From Oscillospiraceae bacterium (lineage in GTDB: Bacteria; Bacillota; Clostridia; Oscillospirales; Oscillospiraceae): 36,846 bases of DNA. The stretch covers positions 1 through 36,846 of the forward strand of contig JAEDJR010000002.1 in NCBI GenBank assembly GCA_016296235.1, in the 5' to 3' direction. The position numbers and the translations under genes were made by a program. The notes beneath the pieces are model-generated. The model was not told where the DNA came from. It saw nothing but the letters and a program-made list of their open reading frames with translations, and did no database searches. Position 1 is the stretch's first letter; the number at the start of each line of letters is the position of its first letter. Below, piece by piece: positions 31,461 to 36,846 of the stretch.

Positions 31461-32657
31461 TTACGATTTCACTGCCAGCAGGTCGGCATAGTAGGCCTGC
31501 ATATCCTCTTCCGTGTCAAATATGGCCACATACATCTGGTTGGCCATGGCCCCGGACAGGGCTTCCGGAATTCGGCCGTACATCTTCATATTCGGGCTGT
31601 ATTTTGTCATGATGGCATTGTGATCCAGGACAAAGTCTATACCGTCCCGGCGGCCGCAGAAGGCGCAGAAATGGTGTTTCCGGTCCGTCGGCACTGTGCT
31701 TTTGTCAAATGCAACCATATCCGCCCAGATCTTATAGACATTGGTCTCATTGGCAAAGTCGAACAGATCCGGCGTATAGCCGCCGGCAGGCCGCATATTG
31801 ACCTCCAGGCCAATGATATCTCCCTTCTTGCCCAAGCCCTCCTGGTCGCAGTTGAGAACAAAATATTCCAGATGGACAAAGCGGCTTTTGACATCAAAGG
31901 CCTTCACCGTTCTGCGGCCGATGTCCCGAAGCTCCTCCGGCAGATCTTTGACAATGTAGTAGATCGAATTGCCATTGGTGTTGACAATATCCATGATGGA
32001 CTCAGGCGTCACATTACCGCTTTCAAACAGTGGCTCGCCCTTGGAGTCAATAATGGCGTCGTAGGTTCGGACGTAGCCGTTGACGAATTCCTCCATGATA
32101 TAGATATTATCATCTTTTGTATCAAAAAAGAACTGCAGCTCGTCATCGTTCTGGAGCCTGTACGTATTGTTGGCGCCCACGCCGTTGTCGGGCTTCACAA
32201 TGACCGGATACCCCACCTCATGGGCAAAAGCGCTGGCGCCTTCAAAATCCTCCACGATATGATATCTGGCGGTTTTCAGTCCGGCCTTGGCATAGTACGC
32301 TTTCATGCCGGACTTGAATTTGATCCGATCCATATCCTCGTTTTTGAAGCCCGTGGTGATATTGAACTCCGTCCGCAGGGCGGCGTCCCGCATGAGCCAA
32401 TACTCGTTGTTGGATTCCAGCCAGTCAATTTTACCGTATTTGTAGGTAAAGAATGCCACCGCCTTGAAAACCTCGTCGTAATTCTCCAGGCTGGAAACCT
32501 TGTAGTATTCATCCAGGCATTCCCGCAGCTCCTGACGAAGCTCCGGATAGGGGCAGTCACCGATTCCCAGCACGCGCATTCCGTTCCGTTTCAGCTCCCG
32601 GCAGAACAGCCAGTATGTCTCCGGAAAATTGGGCGACAGAAAAATAAAGTTCTTCAT
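31461..32657 (-). CDS. ATP-grasp ligase of unknown product
   Basis: A 398-residue ATP-grasp enzyme of the carbamoyl-phosphate-synthase-like / carboxylate-amine ligase class. An N-terminal Rossmann-like part (FIFLSPNFPETYWLFCRELK) is followed by the grasp fold: YPVIVKPDNGVGANNTYRL (ATP-binding Lys and Gly loop), YIMEEFVNGYVRTYDAI, and the metal ligands in GLEVNMRPAGGYTPDLFDF. A CAFCGRR segment near residue 335 could bind metal or be structural. ATP-grasp ligases join a carboxylate to an amine, thiol or similar nucleophile through an acyl-phosphate. It follows two alpha/beta hydrolase genes by 20 bases with AAAGGAG as its own site. The substrates are unknown. Confidence 0.88.
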   Translation of the reverse strand: MKNFIFLSPNFPETYWLFCRELKRNGMRVLGIGDCPYPELRQELRECLDEYYKVSSLENYDEVFKAVAFFTYKYGKIDWLESNNEYWLMRDAALRTEFNITTGFKNEDMDRIKFKSGMKAYYAKAGLKTARYHIVEDFEGASAFAHEVGYPVIVKPDNGVGANNTYRLQNDDELQFFFDTKDDNIYIMEEFVNGYVRTYDAIIDSKGEPLFESGNVTPESIMDIVNTNGNSIYYIVKDLPEELRDIGRRTVKAFDVKSRFVHLEYFVLNCDQEGLGKKGDIIGLEVNMRPAGGYTPDLFDFANETNVYKIWADMVAFDKSTVPTDRKHHFCAFCGRRDGIDFVLDHNAIMTKYSPNMKMYGRIPEALSGAMANQMYVAIFDTEEDMQAYYADLLAVKS

Positions 32658-32677
32658 TGGAAGCGCTCCTTTCTCTC

Positions 32678-33427
32678 TTATAAAAAACCAGGTACGTAGT
32701 GCTCAACTTGCCGATACCACCACGACCAGTCATGACTGACGTCGTAACCCCAGAAATCCACCTGGGCGTGAATTCCCTTTCGCTCCAAGACCTGCTTCAG
32801 GCGGCCCGTGCTTGCCTTCAGTTCATCCTCCCATGCACCCTGCCCGACGCAGAAAACCATCTTGCGCTGGTTGTACATGGAAATATAGGGATGATCCGAG
32901 GGCATGTTTTCCAGGTAACGGCACGGTGTGTTTTGATACAGCAGATCGTCCATGTAGTTACCAAAGAACATCTCCGAGTCATACAGACCCGACAGGGCCA
33001 GTACGGAGCCAAACAGATCCGGGCGCCGGAAGAATAAATTGGCTGCATGCATGGCGCCCATGGAGGCACCGAAGGTCATGATTGGCTGATCGCAGAAGGT
33101 GCGCTGGCCGTTGAGATGCTTGATATAGGGCACCAGTTCGTCCACGATATAGTGATACCACTGCTCATGGCGCTGAATTCTCCATCGGGGATCCCCGCTT
33201 TGGTTGGCATAGGTTTCACCGTCAATGACATCGCAGGCATAAACGGTAACCTGGCCGTTTTCGATCCATTGGGCCCAGTGGTCAGCCATTTTGAAATTCT
33301 CAAAGTCGTAGAACCGGCCTGCCTGGCAGGGTATGAACAGGACTGGCTTTCCGCTGTGTCCATAGGCTTTGAATTCCATGTCCCGGCCCAGACTGCCGCT
33401 GTAATGCTTGAAGTACCGCATTTCCAT
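32678..33427 (-). CDS. Alpha/beta-hydrolase, esterase-like (second of pair)
   Basis: A 249-residue protein with the nucleophile elbow GASMGAMHAANLFF (Ser in G-x-S-x-G). The acid and His are probably in LSGLYDSEMFFGNYMDD and WGYDVSHDWSWWYRQVEHY. It resembles short putative esterases (Esterase D/PF00756 class) often labelled only as esterase family. It has no signal peptide, so it is cytosolic. ATG 33427 has AAGGAGG eight bases upstream; the longer frame to 33523 overlaps the preceding gene and is rejected. It starts 19 bases after the first hydrolase and ends 20 bases before the ATP-grasp gene. Confidence 0.87.
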   Translation of the reverse strand: MEMRYFKHYSGSLGRDMEFKAYGHSGKPVLFIPCQAGRFYDFENFKMADHWAQWIENGQVTVYACDVIDGETYANQSGDPRWRIQRHEQWYHYIVDELVPYIKHLNGQRTFCDQPIMTFGASMGAMHAANLFFRRPDLFGSVLALSGLYDSEMFFGNYMDDLLYQNTPCRYLENMPSDHPYISMYNQRKMVFCVGQGAWEDELKASTGRLKQVLERKGIHAQVDFWGYDVSHDWSWWYRQVEHYVPGFL

Positions 33428-33446
33428 CTGATGATCCTCCTTCGTC

Positions 33447-34202
33447 TCACAAGCCCAGGCAGTCCATAAAGATCGGGATCTGCTGCTCCCAGGACGCCTC
33501 GCTGTGGGTGCCCCCCGGCACAATGCGGAACGCCAGATTGACCCGCTTGGTCAGCAGCAGATGCGCCATGGATATCAGCGCTTCCGCGTTGGCTGCGTGG
33601 TTGAAGATTTCTTCGCTTCCGTAATCCATATAGATACAGGTATCATTGCGGATGTCCGCTTTTGCAACCATTTCTATCCCCTTTCCGGGAGAAACCCAGA
33701 GACTCGGCGACAGGCAGGCGGCCCGCTGAAAGACATGGTTATAGGCTGTGGCACCGTACAACGCCATCAGGCCGCCCATGGACGAACCGCAGATCAGGGT
33801 GTGCTCCCGATCCGGTATCGTGCGGTACTTCGCATCAATCTGCGGCTTCAATGTGTTTACCAGCCAGTCCATATAGACCTTTCCCTTTCCCTGGATCCGC
33901 CCCAGGGTGGAATTGGAAAAATTGAAGGGGGAATACTCCATCAACCGGCCGTTCCCCTCGTGGTTGCACTCCACGGCCACAATGATAAGGGGCTTTTTGG
34001 TCCAGGACATGTAGCTGTTCATGCCCCAGGACTTTCCATAGGTCGCGTCGGAATCGAAGAACACATTGTGTCCATCGAACATATACATCACCGGAAATCT
34101 CCGGCTTTCGTCGTCGTCATAATAGTCCGGCAGATAGAGATACGCTCTTCTCGGCTTATCTCCGGTCAGCGGCGGCAGTGTCACATCAAAGCGGGTTACC
34201 AT
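33447..34202 (-). CDS. Alpha/beta-hydrolase, esterase family (first of pair)
   Basis: A 251-residue cytosolic hydrolase of the PF00756 esterase type. RFPVMYMFDGHNVFFDSDAT is the typical N-terminal strand-loop, and ICGSSMGGLMALYGA is the nucleophile elbow. IVPGGTHSEASWEQQIPIF carries the catalytic His. The family includes feruloyl and enterochelin esterases; no substrate is assignable. ATG 34202 follows AAAGGAG; upstream codons to 34229 lie before that site. It is the first gene of the operon, read from the near-consensus promoter at 34256-34284. Confidence 0.9.
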   Translation of the reverse strand: MVTRFDVTLPPLTGDKPRRAYLYLPDYYDDDESRRFPVMYMFDGHNVFFDSDATYGKSWGMNSYMSWTKKPLIIVAVECNHEGNGRLMEYSPFNFSNSTLGRIQGKGKVYMDWLVNTLKPQIDAKYRTIPDREHTLICGSSMGGLMALYGATAYNHVFQRAACLSPSLWVSPGKGIEMVAKADIRNDTCIYMDYGSEEIFNHAANAEALISMAHLLLTKRVNLAFRIVPGGTHSEASWEQQIPIFMDCLGL

Positions 34203-34255
34203 GGGTTTTCTTCTCCTTTTACTTTGCAACTTTACATCGCTAGTATATTTGTAAT

Positions 34256-34284
34256 ATCATACTCATGTTTGAAGAAAATGTCAA
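34256..34284 (-). promoter_or_regulatory. Promoter of the hydrolase/ATP-grasp/GNAT operon
   Basis: On the minus strand TTGACA (34279-34284), a 17-base spacer and TATGAT (34256-34261). The leader contains a TTACA/TGTAA inverted repeat around the start of transcription, a possible regulator site. Confidence 0.82.
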
Positions 34285-34327
34285 TTTCCGTTCTCAACAA
34301 AAACCAGCTTCTGCAGAAAAAAATCTG

Positions 34328-35569
34328 TCAAAATTGTACATGGAAGGCCACGGATTGGGCTCCCTTGCGCGGATTCTCAAAGGCCAGAACCGAAGCCCGG
34401 CGGATGGCGTCCTCTCCGAATTTCTCCCGAATGCCGTCCACTGCCGTATCCAGCTTTTCCAGCCGGTCATAGCGGACCGTATCAAACATGCTGTACTGCC
34501 GGTAGGGATCATGGGAAACCTTGCTCAACTGGACTCCCATCTGCCGCAGGGGTGTTTTTCGATCCCACACTTCCTCCAGGATGCGGCAGGCGGCCTCATA
34601 AATCTCCGTGGTGCCGTTGGTGGAAGACGGCAGCTGACGCTGGCTGGAATAGTTCTCAAACTGCGACGTTCGAAGCTGCAAGGTCACACAGCGGCCAGTC
34701 TGCCCATCCTTCCGCATTCTCGCCGCCACAGTCTCGCACAGGGACAGCAGCACCTGCTGTGCATAGACCAGATCCGTCACATCCCAGGGTGTTGTCATGG
34801 CATTTCCGTAGCCCTTATTCTCCGCTGCCACCGGCTGCAGAGGATCCGCATTGCGTCCGTTGGCCAGATGCCAGATCGTCTCTCCGTGCTTGTGGAGCTT
34901 TCGCCGCAGATCGCCTACCTCCGCATGGGCCAGCTCTCCGATCGTACGAATCCCCATTTGATGGAGCTTTTTCTCGGTGGCGGCCCCCACAGAAAACAGC
35001 TCTCTGACCGGCAGGGGCCACAGCTTTTCCTCGATCTCCCAGGGAAACAGCGTCAGCGCCTTATCCGGTTTTTCCAGCTCCCCTGCCATCTTGGCCAGCA
35101 TCTTGTTGGAGGAAATCCCGATATTCACAGTGAAGCCCAGCTCCCGCTTGATGCGGTCTTTCAGCCACTGAGCAGCAAAAAGCGGGCTTCCGTAGAGCCG
35201 CTGGGTTCCGGTCATATCGACCCAGGCCTCATCGATGGAGAACTGCTCCACCACCGGTGAGACATCCCGAAGCATGGACATCAGCCTCCTGGACGCGGAT
35301 ATATACAGGTTATAGTCCGGTTCTGCCACCACCAGGCCGGGGCATTTATCCCGGGCCATACCCAGAGGTTCCCCGGTCTGAATTCCATATTTTTTTGCCG
35401 GCGTGCTCTTTGCCAGTACAATGCTCCGCCGGCTGTCCTTCTGCCCTGCAATGACCGACGGCACATGCCGCAGGTCAAACTCCTCCCCCAGAACGCTGCA
35501 TCGGTAGGCCGCTGTCCAGGATAAAAACGCGCTGTTGACGTCTACATGAAAAATAATCCGCTCCGCCAT
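34328..35569 (-). CDS. dinB: Y-family DNA polymerase IV (DinB)
   Basis: A 413-residue translesion polymerase. The catalytic acidic residues are in FHVDVNSAFLSW (first Asp) and QFSIDEAWVDMT (Asp-Glu). KSTPAKKYGIQTGEPL is the fingers region, NIGISSNKMLAKMAGELEKP the palm, and ELFSVGAATEKKLHQMGIRT the helix-hairpin-helix thumb. The little-finger domain follows. No clear beta-clamp peptide was identified at the C-terminus. It starts nine bases after a small gene and shares its LexA-type promoter, so DNA damage should induce it. Confidence 0.95.
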   Translation of the reverse strand: MAERIIFHVDVNSAFLSWTAAYRCSVLGEEFDLRHVPSVIAGQKDSRRSIVLAKSTPAKKYGIQTGEPLGMARDKCPGLVVAEPDYNLYISASRRLMSMLRDVSPVVEQFSIDEAWVDMTGTQRLYGSPLFAAQWLKDRIKRELGFTVNIGISSNKMLAKMAGELEKPDKALTLFPWEIEEKLWPLPVRELFSVGAATEKKLHQMGIRTIGELAHAEVGDLRRKLHKHGETIWHLANGRNADPLQPVAAENKGYGNAMTTPWDVTDLVYAQQVLLSLCETVAARMRKDGQTGRCVTLQLRTSQFENYSSQRQLPSSTNGTTEIYEAACRILEEVWDRKTPLRQMGVQLSKVSHDPYRQYSMFDTVRYDRLEKLDTAVDGIREKFGEDAIRRASVLAFENPRKGAQSVAFHVQF

Positions 35570-35578
35570 GACAATCCC

Positions 35579-35848
35579 TCAGTAAATTTTCCGGAACAGT
35601 ACCCATTTGTGGGTCTGTATGGTGTATTTCAGCTCGTACAGGTGCTCTTTTCCCTCGGCTTTTGCCTTGCACAGATAGAGGATGGCTGCAATGCCAACAA
35701 ACTCCACCTCCCGGCTGTCGGCCACCTGGTCAATCTGCACGGTGTGAAGCCGGTGCTGGCCATCCTCATAGCGAAACCGCAGCGGCCGCAGCTCGCCCCC
35801 GGCGTCGCAATGAACGATGACCTGTATTGGCAAATTCTGCGCGTCCAT
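35579..35848 (-). CDS. Small SOS-operon protein preceding dinB
   Basis: An 89-residue protein, probably beta-rich: LPIQVIVHCDAGGELRPLRF, DGQHRLHTVQIDQVADSR, then a Cys-containing stretch GIAAILYLCKAK and YELKYTIQTHKWVLFRK. I do not recognise a named family with certainty. The layout (RPLRFRYEDGQ followed by an alternating strand pattern) recalls DUF6504-type proteins found beside Y-family polymerases in actinobacteria, but this is a weak resemblance. AGGAGG lies eight bases before the ATG. It is the first gene under the LexA-box promoter and is followed nine bases later by dinB, so a role in translesion synthesis is likely. Confidence 0.82.
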   Translation of the reverse strand: MDAQNLPIQVIVHCDAGGELRPLRFRYEDGQHRLHTVQIDQVADSREVEFVGIAAILYLCKAKAEGKEHLYELKYTIQTHKWVLFRKIY

Positions 35849-35866
35849 CCTTTTCGCCTCCTATAA

Positions 35867-35914
35867 AACATTTGTTCGAATATATAATAGCACACTTGTT
35901 CGAAAATTACAAGG
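35867..35914 (-). promoter_or_regulatory. LexA-controlled promoter of the dinB operon with two SOS boxes
   Basis: On the minus strand -35 TTGTAA (35909-35914), a 17-base spacer and -10 TATTAT (35886-35891). Box 1, CGAACAAATGTTTT (35867-35880), matches the Firmicutes consensus CGAACRNRYGTTYG at 13 of 14 positions. Box 2, CGAACAAGTGTGCT (35891-35904), is weaker but sits in the promoter spacer. Together they cover the -10 and start site. Confidence 0.9.
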
Positions 35915-36061
35915 TATTTCAGTCCGGTAAAACGCCCCATTTCTGTCCGGAATTACCCATGTGACTTCGGCCATGCAGCGGCATTTTAGGCGTCTTCGAA
36001 TACCGTCTTTCCAGTTTGCAGCCAGAGGAAATGCCGGAGGATATCATGGCTGAATAGAACG

Positions 36062-36115
36062 AGAAGGCCGGAGAGCAAGCTGCTTGCTCTCTGACCTTTC
36101 TCACCTTTTTATAGC
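36062..36115 (+). terminator. Long hairpin downstream of the EFR1 gene
   Basis: GAGAGCAAG and CTTGCTCTC pair perfectly around CTG, extended by GAGAAGG with CCTTTCTC, and are followed by ACCTTTTT on the plus side. It lies just beyond the EFR1 stop. Between 35915 and 36060 I see no gene. Confidence 0.65.
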
Positions 36116-36846
36116 GCCTCGAAGTGATATCTGGGCTTGCCCAGACTCTTTTTGCCGTACTCGATGGCTTCTGCGGGACAGTGGCAGATGCACGCCATGC
36201 AGTGGGTACAGTCGCCGCCCCAGACAGGCTTGCCGTTTTGAATCGTGATGTTGTTCGTCGGGCAGAGCCTGGCACACCGACCGCAGCCGGTGCAGGTGCT
36301 GCCTGCCGTAAAGGCATTTGCTTTGACGAAGAAAGAATAAAAAATCGGATTCACCGGACCGCTCATAAAGCGGTCGTATAGGTTGTTGCGAGGCGGCGGG
36401 AACGCTTGATTCCCCGCAATGGAAGTGATCACACGCTCTATGTCCGGCTCCGCTTTGGCAACGATCTGCCGCGCTTTCTCTGTCTGGGGCGCGTTGAACA
36501 TGGCAATCTAATTTTCAGGCATGATGATCTGCGCCGTGCCCATATAGGCGAGCTGTTTCTCCTGACAGAGCGCACGGTTATACCCCGCAGCATTGCCGAT
36601 TTCACCGCCGCAGGTCATGACAAACCATGTATGCGCCCCACGGGGAAAGTCCGTTCGTGCCAGCCAATCCCGTACCACGCGCGGAATGCGCCACGCGTAA
36701 GTGGGCGTGACGATAACCAGGCGCCCGTCGGATGTGACCGGTGAAATGTCGCCCGCCTTGATGCGGTCATTGATGCTGAGAAGCTCCTCATCCAGGGCGG
36801 CCGCGATGCGCTTGGCGATGTACCGGCTGTTCCCGGTACCGGTGAA
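36109..36846 (-). pseudogene. EFR1-family flavodoxin/ferredoxin gene interrupted by an amber codon (5' partial)
   Basis: Read on the minus strand from the window edge, the frame gives a flavodoxin-like domain (FTGTGNSRYIAKRIAAAL, the FMN phosphate loop, and VTPTYAWRIPRVVRDWLA). It ends MPEN, then TAG at 36508-36510, then IAMFNAPQTEKARQIVAKAE in the same frame. The 130-residue remainder carries two [4Fe-4S] clusters (CTGCGRCARLCP and CTHCMACICHCP). From memory, intact EFR1 proteins read MPENYIAMF here, so one base change turned Tyr into a stop. The ATG at 36501 has no ribosome-binding site, so separate translation of the ferredoxin half is unlikely. A recent nonsense mutation, sequencing error or amber read-through are all possible. 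Confidence 0.85.

Noticed and set aside
35915..36060. A tiny gene starting ATG GCT GAA TAG after GGAGGATATC near 36040
   Set aside because: It stops after three codons and has no downstream continuation; at most a decayed remnant.
1..36846. CRISPR arrays, tRNA/rRNA genes, prophage or autonomous insertion sequences
   Set aside because: I scanned for regular direct repeats, cloverleaf ends, integrase or transposase motifs and saw none; only the short repeat at 30722-30862 looks mobile.

Overview
The window is a chromosomal stretch from a spore-forming, fermentative Gram-positive of about 55% G+C. It fits class Clostridia, most likely the Oscillospirales/Oscillospiraceae gut lineage. That assignment is inference from several features: AddAB instead of RecBCD, a CotJC-type spore-coat catalase end, SpoIID-like sporulation proteins, a flavodiiron-rubredoxin fusion, an EFR1-type ferredoxin, strong AGGAGG ribosome-binding sites, Firmicutes-type LexA boxes, and a short dispersed repeat of a kind I recall from Oscillospiraceae genomes. 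There is no sign of phage, plasmid, CRISPR, rRNA or tRNA. It reads as mostly core genome with a few accessory modules.

Layout. 1-1736: the end of a cotJC-like gene and a xanthine/uracil-type NCS2 permease. 1806-8580: the addB-addA recombination nuclease operon. 8656-9717: a membrane-anchored XRE regulator under a promoter carrying a 10-bp inverted repeat. 9760-13028: a minus-strand operon xpaC-telA-TPM protein-GNAT. 13096-13943: ribulose-phosphate epimerase with a long structured leader. 14016-15140: a cobalamin riboswitch driving a transcobalamin-like DUF4430 protein and an ECF S-component, a likely corrinoid uptake unit. 15182-18290: a purine phosphoribosyltransferase and an XRE-TPR regulator, divergent from an AzgA-type purine permease. 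18319-20507: three co-directional genes (a small beta-rich protein, a SpoIID-like plus peptidoglycan-binding protein, and a peptidoglycan-binding protein) behind a large hairpin that buries the first ribosome-binding site. 20555-25030: flavodiiron protein, CCA tRNA nucleotidyltransferase and MurC. 25174-26974: a MATE exporter and YqgF. 27067-30683: rpmG-secE-nusG-rplK-rplA-rplJ-rplL with an L10 leader and attenuator; rpoBC does not follow. 30722-30862: a MITE-like repeat. 30939-34284: a four-gene operon of two alpha/beta hydrolases, an ATP-grasp ligase and a GNAT acetyltransferase, function unknown. 34328-35914: a LexA-controlled operon of a small protein and DinB polymerase. 36109-36846: an EFR1 flavodoxin/ferredoxin gene broken by one amber codon.

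The parts most worth following up are the B12-switched DUF4430/ECF unit with a visible switching mechanism, the sporulation-type trio with its buried ribosome-binding site, the hydrolase/ATP-grasp/GNAT operon, and the SOS-controlled small gene ahead of dinB. Many promoters match TTGACA/TATAAT closely, so transcription units can be read with fair confidence.
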